Shown: one piece after another, positions 9,866 to 20,553 of the stretch | Numbering within the stretch: position 1 is the first letter of the stretch | Layout of the letters: each line of letters opens with the position of its first letter | Assembly: GCA_023213315.1 (NCBI GenBank) | Contig: JAKCPI010004285.1 | Location: 62,001-126,000 of the forward strand | Direction: 5' to 3' | Length of the DNA: 64,000 nucleotides | Origin: Euborellia annulipes | Taxonomy: Eukaryota; Arthropoda; Insecta; Dermaptera; Anisolabididae | Program-made: the position numbers and the translations under genes | Notes under the pieces: generated by a model | Told to the model about the DNA's origin: nothing | The model's database searches: none | The model's input: only the letters and a program-made list of their open reading frames with translations

Positions 9866-11796
9866 CCCGAGTCGAAATCGAACGCCTGGTTTGAACCTTT
9901 TAGTCCTGAATTCCCTTGTTATTTGACGGGATGTTATTTATTTACAATTTTGTGAAAGCCTACTGATTCTACCAGGAGAATTAGAAGATTCAAACCAGTA
10001 CTTGAACGCCTGGTTTGAACCTTTTAGTCCTCAATTCCTTTGTTATTTGATAGTATTAAAATTTGGTTAAAGCCTACTAAACCTACCAGGAGAATTTGAA
10101 GGTTCAAACCAGTACTTGAACGCCTGGCTTGAACCTTGCAGTCTTCAATTGAGGACTAGAAGGTTCAAGCCAGGCGTTCGATTTTGACTCTGGAAGTACT
10201 GGTTTGAATCTTCTAATCCTCTCGGGTAAAAATTAAAAACAGTGCGATCTCAGCGCCAAAGCTTTAATAGATGACCACCTTTCATTTTCTTTCATTCCTT
10301 GGATATTTGGATTTATTATCGATAAAAAAGAAGTAAGTTTTAAGATTTATTTTCATTTTTTTCACTAATTTTCTTTATTATTATTAATTATTTTTATTTA
10401 TTTAAGGGTCAACGTTATAAAAACAAGCCAAAACAAAATGATAAGGTTAGCTGTTATTTTTATTTTTATTTTTTTTTATATAGATGTAATCTTATATTCT
10501 ATTTAATTTTTTCAATTATATTCATTATAAATTTTAGTTGTAAAAACACATTGGCCTGAAGAAGCCACTTTAATTTTAATAAATGAATACATGGAAAAAA
10601 TTTCTATATACGCCCCTGACATTGGCCATTCATGTCATTTTGAAAGGTAAGAAGACAAATTAAAAAAGATTATAAATTTATAAAATTAATTTATATATTT
10701 TTCACATTTCCAGAGAACTAAATGAAGTTCTTACTGAAAAGAAAAATATTTTTCTACATGTGATAGCTGATGGTATAGGCCTATACAGTCAAGATAAAAA
10801 TTAATGTGATTTATTTTAGAGATGGAAACTTATTTTTACATCCATATTTTCTTTAAAACAATTTCAGTAATGAATCTCCAGAAATATTGGAATCGACACG
10901 AAGAGCAATTGGAATTTTTAAAAATTTTTAAAGATATGTTAACTTATTCTCGAATTAAAGAAAATTGATATTTAAACAAAAAATATTATTTTATTTAAAG
11001 AATAATTTGATTTTCCTTTTATTTAAGAATTTAATTGTAGCGAAATGAAGAGCAAAACGTGAAGATCCATCAAAACATCAAAAAACAGACCATGTCGCGA
11101 AAACCACTTTTTTGGATTCAGGGGACCTCAAAACGTGAAGATCCATCAAAATCTCGACATCGAATTTTTGACATGAACCCAATACTTTCTCACTATATAT
11201 ATTAACATATATAGATGTAAGAGAAAGTAAAAAATTTCGAATGTGGAGTGCCAAGTTGTATAAATTAGCAATGGGGTATGCTTGTTTTTTGGCAATGAGA
11301 AAATAACTTTTAGAGTGTTTTCTTCAAATATTTCGATGGCATTTAATAGCACTTCTTCATCAGCGGTGAAGTGCTATTAAATGTCTTCGAAATATTTGAA
11401 GAAAACACTCTAAAAGTTATTTTTCTCATTGCCAAAAAACAAGCATACCTCTTTGCTAATCTAACAAAATTATCAGAACTTTTTTGTCACTCTGTATATA
11501 TGTATATAAACAAATTCTAAATGAGAATTTATAGGCCTAAACTAGGATTCCAGCATTCAGTACTGCTGGTCGTAATAGTAGATCTGGTAGACTTAAACTA
11601 GTATTTCGAATACCTGGTCTGAGTCTAAACATGTCAAAAAGGGACATAAGTAGACTTGTTAGAACCAAACCAGACTATCAAATTCCCATAGAAACCATGC
11701 TTTCAAATCCTAGTTTGATTCTGTTAAGTCTACTTAGACAACAATTAGATTCTGAGGTTTTGTAGACTCAAACCAGGCGTTCGATTTCGACTCGGG
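9866..11796. mobile_element. CCCGAG-ended DNA element, copy 1
   Basis: The termini CCCGAGTCGAAATCGAACGC and its complement at 11777-11796 form inverted repeats of about 29 bp, flanked by TATA on each side. A second copy lies at 21754-23591. Sub-terminal 5' DNA repeats a ~130-bp unit built on GAACGCCTGGTTTGAACC (9880-10220). The middle (10280-10968) holds an exon-intron-like frame. Next come a family H fragment (about 11052-11233) and a short fold-back (11241-11460). The superfamily is unknown; a TA or TATA target fits several cut-and-paste groups. Confidence 0.75.
10538..10968 (+). pseudogene. Intron-containing frame, Myb/SANT-like candidate
   Basis: Three exon-like blocks join in one frame: 10538-10646, 10714-10772 and 10868-10968. 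Each junction has GT/AG borders (AAG|GTAAG; TTTCCAG|A; GATG|GTATAG; TTTCAG|T). The joined frame is about 88 codons from 10540 to a TGA at 10966. It opens with HWPEEATLILINEY, resembling the first helix of Myb/SANT or MADF-like domains, and later has FLHVIAD and LQKYWNRHEEQLEF. The first block contains about 23 extra bases, absent from copy 2, that look like another transposon's end (TATATACGCCCCTG). No convincing start exon is seen. Small Myb-like proteins accompany some DNA transposons, but the identity here is inference. Confidence 0.4.
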
Positions 11797-12042
11797 TATA
11801 TACAAATAAAATTTTTAAGTATTAATTTTATATTAAAATTAATTACCTCCCTTACCCCCCCTTTGTATCCTCCATTAGTGTGAGTAGAAGTTGCTTATGA
11901 GATGCTTTTTTCAGCTTTTATGCTTATTTAACAGCTTTTTATTCAAGATTTTTATGCTTTTTTAAGCACTTTTTTTCCATTTTTTTATTCTTTTTTGTCC
12001 GGTCTCTACTGATGATAATTATATAAAGTAACTTCATTTTTA

Positions 12043-12267
12043 ATGTCTCTTCCTGGCACATCAGCATTCACAGAGAGAGTTTTTCGCAAATGGCGAGGCG
12101 AAAGGAACAAAGTGTCTCTGAACCTTAGAAAAAATGAATTACTTATTTACTTTTTTACTATAGACTGTAAAGATGCTGTGCAATTGATTAGCAATAATAA
12201 TAATTTGATAAAACTTGCGAAAAGCAATAAAAAATGTGTTTTTAAATATAATGCTAAAGAAAAATAA
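12043..12267 (+). pseudogene. hAT transposase C-terminal fragment
   Basis: A 74-codon frame ending at a stop. It contains SLPGTSAFTERVFRKW and further on SLNLRKNELLIYF, matching the hAT dimerisation region pattern (small residues - ERxF - spacer - Asn/Leu-rich helix). The catalytic domain is absent. The same segment occurs, more damaged, on the minus strand near 36360-36410 and 26310-26370. It is therefore a deletion derivative that was copied with this piece retained, not a working gene. Confidence 0.75.
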
Positions 12268-12354
12268 ATAATACCTTATTTTGACACTATGTACTTTTTG
12301 TTCTTTCTTTAATCACCAATGTACTTTAATTGCAAAAAAAAGGTGGCAACCCTT

Positions 12355-13738
12355 AGAGAGAGGGTTTTGAAAAAATTTAAATATCCCTATAGCTTGCTTG
12401 CTCATTTTATCGCTATTGATAGATGATTGTTTCAATTTATTAAATTTATAACTTTATTTTATGAAAATTAATTTTTCATTAAAATTTCATAAAATGGTTT
12501 GATGAGCGTCCTAGTTGTGTTATTAAACTCAAGTGGCTAATTTACAAAAAGAAAAAATTTTAAACACATTAGAGCACTTATAGTAATTTCGTAAATACAA
12601 TATGAAACAAGTTAGTGTATTTATACGTGTAAACGAGTTTGATGGGACACTTCATCATCACCCAAAAACACTTTTGTCAAAAATAATAACATAACTGTCA
12701 CACTTGTTTGAGAGATGGCAAATTTTTTTTTTTTTAACATTCATTTATATGTATAATCAAAAATATTTTAAATATTGCCCTTGACCTATGGCTCAGAGGT
12801 AAAGGGCTCTGATACCTTCAAAGACAATAAAGAATAAAGTTTTTTTTTTTAATAGATTAAAAAATCAAATTTTTTTCGGAGAGTTTAGATCTTTTTGTTT
12901 TGCAAAAAAAAAAAAAAAAAAACATCAACGGAGAACACATAAATTTGTTGAGATTTGGTTTTATAAAAGGCATCTTAAATTGTTGATTGATCTGAATCAG
13001 AAAAAATTTCCGCTCATGAGCCCAAATTTAGAAAAAAAATTGTTAATAAATAACGTGGAGATGATTTGAATGTAGTTGCTCCTAGAAGTTAGACCACCCA
13101 ACCGACATGCTAACAAGATTTACCTTTCTTTTTAGATATATAGGCCTACAATGGAAAAACATATTATATAAAACTTTAATCTTGGACATTTTTATCGAAG
13201 AATTTTTTGTAATTTATTGCTACTGTTGGCACTAACGCGTTGATGATACATTTGATATATGAAAAATTAACATCCGTCTGGTGTTCAAAAGACTTGCGCT
13301 ATAATAAAGTAAACTTTTAGGAGGAACAGTCCCGATTTTTAACAATTTGTCCAGCGCCCCGAGACCCGATTTTTGAAAAGAATGCACGACAAGTTAGGGG
13401 TCGGCGGGAGAACCAGAAGGGAATATATGGTTTTCAGTGGCCATTTCGCCAGGATGAGTTTTATATTATTTTTTAACAGCAATCTTTTATTCAAATTAGA
13501 AATATGCCAAAATAAAAATGCATCAAATTTATTCTTGCTGACTGTTTGGAAATTTTCAAATTTACCACTCCCGCTCCACTTAACTGTAACTCTAGCCAAT
13601 CAGCGTCCTGATCGGCACAGACGCTTGCGTTTTATATATAGTAATGTTAATGATGATACTATACCATTTTAAATGTAATATATTTGTAAATTTTAATTAT
13701 GATGTTCAAAAAAATATATTAAAAATAATATTTTTGCG
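12355..13738. other. AT-rich stretch with a small promoter-like patch
   Basis: Mostly unique AT-rich sequence with A- and T-runs. A tRNA-like scrap at 12786-12820 (ATGGCTCAGAGGTAAAGGGC) resembles the head of SINE family 2 but lacks a B box. From about 13330 to 13650 composition is more balanced and two opposing frames of 86 and 99 codons overlap. Neither shows a recognisable domain. Confidence 0.45.
13593..13642 (+). promoter_or_regulatory. CCAAT and TATA-like patch
   Basis: GCCAATCAGCG (from 13596) is followed by TTTTATATATAG (13631-13642), about 35 bp apart. The CCAAT word lies in an imperfect palindrome GCCAATCAG-CGTC-CTGATCGGC. This spacing would suit a basal promoter firing rightward near 13665, but no gene follows and such words occur by chance in AT-rich DNA. 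Confidence 0.2.
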
Positions 13739-14119
13739 TTCTATGAAAATGTTTGTTGTCCATGTTGTATAGACCAAATTTTTAATCAAGAAGCCATTTA
13801 TGAATTTTAATCAAAATCGTTAGAACAAATTTTGGGAAAATCGAAAAAAAAAAAAAACTGAAAAAGTGCATCAGTAAAATACTAGTACTTTTTGGCTGTT
13901 AAAAAGCCTCGTGTTGCTGGGGGGGGGGAATGCCTAATTTAAATATAGAATTTCAACCGGGTAGCTCAACTCCTTCATGATTTAAATTGAACACAGACAG
14001 ACCATGTTCCAAAAACCGCTTTTTTGGATTCATGGGACCTCAAAACGCAAAACGTGTATATCCATCAAATTTTTGACATGAATCTCTATATTAATTTACA
14101 GAGGTAAGAGAAAGTAAAA
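13739..14119 (-). mobile_element. Family H copy, truncated
   Basis: In minus orientation it keeps the middle (AAAATACTAGTACTTTTTGG), the block ending CATGGGACCTCAAAAC and the TAAGAGAAAGTAAAAA end. The CACACCAGA half is missing. A G-run replaces part of the variable segment near 13918-13928. Confidence 0.6.
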
Positions 14120-14509
14120 ACGTCCTTGAAGGAAAGGGGTAAGGGGGCAAATGCCCTCACTGCTCACCCCCCAAGTGGCGCCTCCGCCTACGCTGTTTAC
14201 AATTAATTTAAATAAATAGAAAATTTAAAATTCTTAATAGCCTCAGATTCCTAGAAAACGAAATCAATTGTTATTTAAAATAATTTAATTAGGAATTTGG
14301 AACGGATGAGTATATGCCTAAATGGTCTAAAATGTCAAATGCAAAATAAACATTTGACTTCAATGAGAGAGAGAGGTATTTCAAAATATGACCCTTTGAA
14401 TTCTCAGGACATATCGATCTTTAAATCTAGTAGACCATATTATGATAAAATTTCATTAGCGAAAAAAAAAAAAAAGAAAAAATAGTTTGTGAAAATAAAA
14501 GAGCGAAGC

Positions 14510-14870
14510 GAGGGAGTGATTCCTTGGCCTTGGAACATGAAAAGGGCATTTGTCCCGGGTCAGGCAGGCAGGCCGTGTGTGCTGAATAGCCGCAGGGAGT
14601 CGAACCCAGCGCTGGCTCCACCCTGGCTCTCTCGCGTCGCCGCCTCGCAACGGTCACCGGTTCGAAACCCGGTCGCACCCATTTCAACTGAGAATGGACC
14701 CCCCCGTGGACCCCCCTTAGACCCGCCCATGGAAATGATTCACGGGTGTCATTGCATGCACCCGGCGTCCTCTCTCTCTCTCTCTCTGTACTCGAGAGAG
14801 AGAGAGTGCATATCGAGGCATTGGATTAGCCAGGGCTGTGACCCCGGCCAGCTTGTTCGATAAATAAATA
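14510..14870. other. GC-rich island with tRNA-like boxes
   Basis: A balanced-composition block in AT-rich surroundings. Plus-strand GGTTCGAAACCCGG (14659-14672) and minus-strand GGGTTCGACTCCC (about 14594-14606) both resemble polymerase III B boxes, but I cannot fold a full tRNA. A CT/GA inverted microsatellite sits at 14770-14810. It may be a fused pair of tRNA-derived SINE heads. The 124-codon frame here has no recognised domain. Confidence 0.35.
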
Positions 14871-14879
14871 AATATTCAA

Positions 14880-15795
14880 CTAAATACTAGTAGTGCTGGC
14901 ATACAAACACTAAACAATTCTCGTTCAATATATAGCATATATTTATTTTTTTTATTTTTTTTTTTCTGGTTTAAGAAAAAAATGTAAGCAAATAATTAAT
15001 TTTGTGACCTTTTTCTCTGCTTCTTTTAGTATAGAAATACTAAAGATCAATACTATACGTACCAACTAGCGTCATTCAAATCGTTTTTTCCATAGTGAAC
15101 TATGAGATGACATTAATTTTATAAATTTTTATTCGCAGAGTCCCAGCGATTTGACAACCAATTAATTAAACATGCTATGGCTTCAGATAGCAAAAAGGTT
15201 TAAAATAAATAATTTTCGTTTCTTTAAGTTTTTAGAGGGATTAAAATTGCGAAAAAAGGCTGACAAAAGATCAACCAGACCTAATTGGCTCTTTGAACTA
15301 CTTTTTTTTAAAGAAGCAGGTATTCTGGAAATAAAGCCCCTTCTGACCTTTCCCTCGACGGCTCGGTTCATATATTTTTGTTAAAAAAGCCAGAAATTTT
15401 TTTTTACATTTAATATTTTTGCTGCGTTAAATTCTTTTTTTTTTAATTTTGGACTATTTTTTTTTTTTTAATTTTATTATTATAAAGTTCCTAAACCTAG
15501 ACAATTTAATGGCCATCGTTTTTAAAAATGCAAATATAATTTCCATCTTCTAATATTTAAAATTACTTACTAACAGAGATCCCAATAGAGATCCAATATA
15601 TATATATATATATATATCACTTATTTCTAAACAAAGGTGGGTACAAGGGGGGAGATTAAGGGGGAAATTGCCCCCTACCCCTCGAGATCTGAGAAAAATA
15701 TTTTTCTTGGTAGGCCTAATTTTATTTTTAATATCAAATTTTAAAAATTAATATTTAAAAATTTGATTTGTATATAGATCTATAATCGACCAGTC
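14880..15795. other. AT-rich stretch without recognised genes
   Basis: Unique AT-rich DNA with T-runs and an (AT)n microsatellite at about 15596-15617. Overlapping opposite-strand frames at 15172-15384 are short and unrecognised. A G- and C-run patch at 15630-15690 resembles the flanks of miniature elements but has no clear ends. Confidence 0.4.
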
Positions 15796-15799
15796 ACAC

Positions 15800-15870
15800 C
15801 AGCCATTTGGTATCCAAATGGCTTAAATAAAATCATCGGACTGACTGGGATCCGAACTCGCGACCCTTGA
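15800..15870 (-). mobile_element. SINE family 1 fragment
   Basis: On the minus strand it reads GGTCGCGAGTTCGGATCCCA followed by GTCCGATGATTTTATTTAAG and AGCCATTTGGATACC. It is joined directly to a scrap of a family H end (CCAGTCACACCAG at 15789-15801), so one copy disrupted the other. Confidence 0.6.
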
Positions 15871-16444
15871 TTTAGAACCAGAAGTTTAGGGGCCCCCTCC
15901 CTGAAAAACTGTTGTTTCTAAATAACTTAAAAATAAAGAAATTGTTACTAATCATCATCATCATACTAATATACATGAGTGAACAAGAATAAATTTGATG
16001 CCGAAGGCGAGTAAGGGGGTCCAGGGGGCGAAGCCCCTTGTGTCTTATAAGAGAAATTACAGTAGGTGCCTGAGCTGTATTTTTATTTTATAAGAGAGCT
16101 CGAAACATCTTCGTTTGACTATCTACAAATACTTCTCTGTAATCTTTCGAATTTTTCTCTAAAAAAAACTTGAAAAATGTTTGAAACTTTATTTTTTTTT
16201 TTTATAAAAATTAATTAAAATATCGTTGTTGTTGTTCTTGTTGTTATTAAACAAGTTTTTTCTATAAATATTTGATTTTATCTATTATTTGTACAAATAT
16301 TGAAAATTTCTCTTGATCGTTTTTAAAATTTATAGATCCATTTATGATGACATGAATATTTGAAATAAATAAATAATAAATAAATTTTAGCCAAGTATTT
16401 ATAGGCTTATGATAGCGGAGAAGAAAATTTTTATCTTCAAATTA

Positions 16445-16982
16445 TTTTGAAAAATCTGGTGTGATTGGTCGCACAGTACGGAACATTTGAATTCAAGATG
16501 TAAAATTTATAATCATAGGAAAATATTTATATTTTGTTACGATGACAACCATTTCTTCTATCTTTCCTATGAAGCACAAGAGTAAAGTGGTGTTCAAAAG
16601 ATGTCAAGGGCAAAATGAGAATATACATTTTAAAGAGAATCTAAAAAATAATTGATTTTTGAATTTTAATCAAAATCGTTGGAGCGAATTTTGAAAATCA
16701 AAAAACTAAAAAAGGACTTTAGTAAAGTACTAGTACTCTTTGGCCGATTTTATTCAAAATCTTCGCGTCACGTCTCAGGGGAGTACCTAACTTGAATATA
16801 AAATTTCAACCTTATAGCTCAATACTTTAACACAGACAGACCATGTCGCGAAAACCTTTTTTTAGATTCAGGGGACCTCAAAACGTGAAGATCCATCAAA
16901 ATCTCGACATCGAGTTTTTGACATGAATCCAATACTTTCTCTCTATATATTTTAACATAAATAGGCAAGAGAAAGTAAAAAA
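16445..16982 (-). mobile_element. Family H copy
   Basis: In minus orientation from AAATCTGGTGTGATTGGTCG to GGCAAGAGAAAGTAAAAA, with the TACGATGACAACCATTTC, AAGTACTAGTACTCTTTGG and GACCATGTCGCGAAAACC blocks in order. The CACACCAGA hairpin keeps only its outer arm. Confidence 0.7.
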
Positions 16983-18090
16983 TCAACTATCTCCTATTAA
17001 TTTCTTCATTTTCTTTTAATGCATAGATGGGTGCACTCTTAGTGGTAATTAATTCTTTTAACGTTTCATCTCTCAAAGTTCCTTGGCCCTTTGTCTTTAA
17101 TAATAATTCATTTTATTAAAATTTGCATATAAATAATTTTAATGTCATATACTGTTTATTTTTAATCACAGTAAAATAAATCTCTACTCTCCCAGTTGAA
17201 AACAATCTTCAAATTCGCGCAGGTTCGAAAATTAAACAAATGATCGTACATTAATTCACAAAAACAGTCGCAAACACATCTACATAAAATAAGCCTTGAG
17301 CTATTTTATACTTGTCAAGTGAATTGTAAAGATAAAGGTGATTGCCCAGGCAGAGAGAGAGCTTCGCTAAAAATTTATTATGAATAGCCTAGTCGTTGGG
17401 TTATTATTATTTCGATTTAATTCAGGGAATGAACAAGTGGAGGAAAACGAATTGTAACAGGAGGACAATGCGATGATATCTCCAACGGAGTCCAACAGTA
17501 AAACCCACGAAAAATGTCGCTGCTAAACACTCTCTGGATTTATTTTCACTAAGTTGTCAGCACAAAAGGAAATGTTGGCTGTCCTGAAGAGGCGAAAAAG
17601 CCCCTTTAGTTTTAGTCGGTGTTGCTGCCGCTATCGCTGATGGGGCGACAATGGCTCCGGGGCAAGAAAAGACGCCGGCTGGCTGTTTTATGCGGGGTGG
17701 GGGCGGGGGCGGGGGCGGGGGGGATCCACTCCCATTGTTGTTATTCTGTTTTCATTTACTTGCAACTTTTAGTTGCTGCTTGCTTGCTTGCTTGTTATAC
17801 GCGCAGGATAGTCGCAAGCCGGCGAATAAAATGTGCCCTCATATAATGACGATGATTAACCGAGTCAGGGATCTCGAGTTAACGTTTTGTGTGTGGCGGG
17901 CGAAAAGACGTAAAATTCTAGCACAACCATCTATGTTGTTATTTTCTACATATAGAAAGGCTTGGCGCTTGTTTGTTGCCTTTGCTTAAAAAGATCTGAT
18001 AAATTATCAAAGGGATTAATTAACAACACATACAAGATTAAAGAAATTGCATTTTGTCAAATAACATACTCAATATGAAATAAATAGAAG
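16983..18090. other. Unique DNA with a GC-balanced island (17440-17990)
   Basis: The first half is AT-rich. From about 17440 composition changes: GTTGCTGCCGCTATCGCTGA, ACGCCGGCTGGC, and a GGGGGC tandem run (17697-17722). Two overlapping frames of 75 and 112 codons cross the G-run and translate to Gly-rich tracts, so I do not call them genes. No repeat family found elsewhere in the window is present. It may be host regulatory or untranslated sequence. Confidence 0.4.
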
Positions 18091-18092
18091 AC

Positions 18093-18137
18093 GGAGTCTA
18101 AATGGCCTCCGATGCCGAAAAAGACCTTTAAAAGAGA
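18093..18137 (+). mobile_element. SINE family 2 tail fragment
   Basis: GTCTAAATGGCCTCCGATGC followed by CGAAAAAGACCTT matches the tail of the copies at 53855-54020 and 58970-59108. The head is missing. Confidence 0.55.
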
Positions 18138-18139
18138 GA

Positions 18140-19220
18140 AAGAGATTTCTCTAGAGCTGGGGGAGGGGAAGGCATGGCCTCCGCCCGCGCTGGAGCCCTG
18201 TAACGCTATTTTGTTATGTTACGTGACGAATTCTGCCAATTCACTCTACAGTAAGCCGCGTAAAAAAACTTAGTTCCAAAAAAAAAAAAAATAGTCAATA
18301 TTTAATAGGTCTACATATTTCGACACTCGTGAGTTATCCTTAAAATACGTATTAAGTGTAAATTTTTAATTAATAAATATCTTGAAACTATTAACCGAGT
18401 TCAATCTACAAGGTCAAATGGTAGGTAGGTTTTCAATTTTTTTAATAAAATTTCTTTAAAATTTTACTAACAGAGTGTTTTATATAAAGCTTTTGTGGTT
18501 TGAAATATTATTATTAGGAGAATTTTTAATTATAGACCACATATTTGTATTAAATAGAGTGTTTTATTTATTTTTATTAGGTAGACATTGCGTGCCTTAG
18601 CTAATTTCATCCACGAGTGCAGAGAAAATACCATCTGACCTTGAAGATTGGAAGGATAGTGTATTATTTGATATTATTTGTATTGTGCTTGTTTGGACTT
18701 AGCCAACGAGGACCGGAGCGTAATTAAATATATTTATTTTATTTATTTATTTCTAATTTTAATTTACAAAATGTTTAGGGTTGAATTTTCAGTCATTTAC
18801 GTTAAACTTAAGATCTTTAAATTGATATTTTCTAATTTTTAAGCAAAATTATTCCCATTTCATTGATGGCCAATAAAAATATAGCCAGAATATTAAGTAA
18901 TCTTATTTTAGTATTTTATTTATTTAAATAATGTATTTGGTAATTAGTACATATACATACATGGAGAGAGAGGGCTTAGATTACATTTCATTTCAGATAA
19001 CAAAAATAAACTAAAATCAACACATTTGTGTTCAGCGAAAAATGATACGCCTCATTTTATTCAAGAAAAAAAAAACACTTGCTCCGGAGTTCCACTCCCT
19101 CCTGAAAAAAAAAAAAAAAAAATTATTTATAAATATCCACATCTTGATTGGCTCAGAAGGTGAGGTTTTAGAAAAACAAATTGAGCTTCTTATAATTTTA
19201 TTATAAATTTATATCAAAAT
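18140..19220. other. AT-rich stretch without recognised genes
   Basis: Unique AT-rich DNA with several A-runs. No long frame on either strand and no repeat that I can match elsewhere. Confidence 0.45.
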
Positions 19221-19224
19221 TGAA

Positions 19225-19852
19225 AAATATGAAGTGACTGGTCGCACAGCACACCACTTTCTCTTCCTTCTGTAATCGAAAGTTGTGTTCTGTGCTTGTC
19301 ATACCAGATTTTTTGTGTCGAGATGTATTTAGTTTCCACCGGTATACATTTATTAGAATTCAAGATGTAGGAAAATATTTATATTTTGTTACCATGGCAA
19401 TCATTTCTCCTAACTTTCCTATGAAGTACAAGAGTAAAGTGGGCTTCAAACAATTTTGAGAGCAAAATGAGAAAAATATACATTTTAAAGAGAATTTAAA
19501 AAATAATTGATTTTTGAATTTTAATTAAAATCTTGAAGCGAATATTGAAAAAAAAAAACTGAAAAACGGCATCAGTAAAGTACTAGTACTCTTTGGCCGA
19601 TTTTGTTTAAAAGCTTTGTGTCACGTCCCAGGGGGGTGCCTAACTTAAATATAAAATTTCAGCATCATAGCTTAATTCCTTCAAGCTTAAAATCGAACAC
19701 AGACCGACCATGTCACGAAAACCACTTTTTTGGACTCAGGGGACCTCAAAACGTGAATATCCATCAAAATCTCGACATTCAATTTTTGACATGAATCCAA
19801 TACTTTCTCTCTCTATATATATAAACATATATAGAGGTAATAGAAAGTAAAA
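19225..19852 (-). mobile_element. Family H copy, near full length
   Basis: In minus orientation. The CACACCAGA-side hairpin is present but worn: GTGACTGGTCGCACAGCACA pairs with TGTTCTGTGCTTGTCATACC. All inner blocks follow in order to GAGGTAATAGAAAGTAAAAA. The 63-codon plus-strand frame inside it is not conserved. Confidence 0.75.
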
Positions 19853-20242
19853 AATAATACATTTCCGTAACAGGTTATAAAATAAATTTTTCGTTATTAA
19901 TCTAGCCTACATGAAATATTTTTTAATTTAAAGGGTTTATTCTTTAATCTCTCATTTGGAAAGATTGTGAAAATTAGTCAATCTGTATTAATGAGTCTAG
20001 AGCAAAGGGTGAAGGGTGCAAACTTTAAAAATGAATATGTTGCTTGCCAGCGTACTTTTAATAGCCAATCAGGCTAGAAATTAAAATATCATCAAAAATA
20101 ACTTAATGATTATCTTAATGACCAAAGAAATAAATGAAATGAATGTCTTTTTATTTAAAATAAAATAAATCAATCTTGTAATGTAGAGATGGAGATATGA
20201 GCCAAATTGGAATGACCTGGTTCAATAAAACACTCAGAATAA

Positions 20243-20277
20243 GACGTTTCGGCCTGAATTTATTTGGCCATCTTCAG
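20243..20277 (-). ncRNA. Hammerhead-like motif, core intact, strong stem II
   Basis: Minus strand: CTGAAGA, U, stem II GGCC with an A/U-rich loop and GGCC, then GAAAC and GTC. All core positions are standard except for an extra U between A9 and stem II, an extra base seen in most copies of this window. Stem III is limited to A-U and C-G. Confidence 0.7.
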
Positions 20278-20518
20278 TTATTGGAAATAACATACACACA
20301 ATGCAAGTGCACATGTGATTGGACCAGGATTTGTCAACAATAAAATTTATTTGCTCCATACAAAATTATATGCCTCCTGTGCCAAGATCAGAGATAAAAA
20401 TGATAAAATGATGTTTGATCTTGGCACAGGAGGCATAATTAATTTTGTATGAAGCAAATAAAATTTATTGTTGACAAATGCACTTATGGACTTGCATTAT
20501 ATGTGTAATTTCCAATAA

Positions 20519-20553
20519 CTGAAGATGGCCAAATAAATTCAGGTCGAAACGTC
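20519..20553 (+). ncRNA. Hammerhead-like motif, core intact
   Basis: Plus strand: CTGAAGA, U, stem II GGCC/GGUC (one G-U pair), GAAAC, GTC. It is the mirror partner of 20243-20277. The G-U replacement keeps the stem, a change compatible with constraint on structure before or after insertion, although a single case proves nothing. Confidence 0.7.

Larger units (their letters stand above)
8940..12008. mobile_element. hAT-type element 2, inserted into hAT remnant 1
   Basis: Perfect 11-bp terminal inverted repeats, TAGAGACCGGA (8940) and TCCGGTCTCTA (12008), are flanked by a perfect 8-bp duplication CTGATGAT (8932-8939 and 12009-12016). Sub-terminal regions are rich in TTTTTATGCTTATTTT-like words. 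It has no transposase frame. It carries a tRNA-derived SINE (9497-9633), a block of TTCCGC and poly-C sequence (9160-9460), and the CCCGAG element (9866-11796). The duplications are direct evidence; absence of transposase suggests it was mobilised in trans. Confidence 0.88.
8733..12354 (+). mobile_element. hAT remnant 1, split by a nested element
   Basis: The ends are TAGGGATGCTAGCC and GGTGGCAACCCTT, flanked by AGAGAGAA (8725-8732) and AGAGAGAG (12355-12362), a 7-of-8 match to an 8-bp target duplication. Removing the nested element 8940-12008 plus its 8-bp duplication leaves 545 bp, exactly the length of the uninterrupted relative at 36095-36639. It keeps a transposase C-terminal fragment (12043-12267). 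It is an internally deleted hAT derivative; 8-bp duplications and the ERxF motif support the superfamily. Confidence 0.85.

Noticed and set aside
11328..11363. Possible hammerhead core on the minus strand (CTGATGA ... CGAAAT) in the CCCGAG element
   Set aside because: No plausible stem II between the boxes; the symmetry of the local fold-back can produce these words. Same for the copy near 23115-23160.
13593..13642. Confident promoter of a protein-coding gene
   Set aside because: CCAAT and TATA words are present, but no coding sequence follows; kept only as a low-confidence site.
14650..14690. Functional tRNA gene near GGTTCGAAACCC
   Set aside because: No acceptor, D or anticodon arms could be paired around the B-box-like word.
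17651..17989. 112-codon frame with Gly-rich tract
   Set aside because: The Gly run is the translation of the GGGGGC repeat; the rest has no recognised feature.
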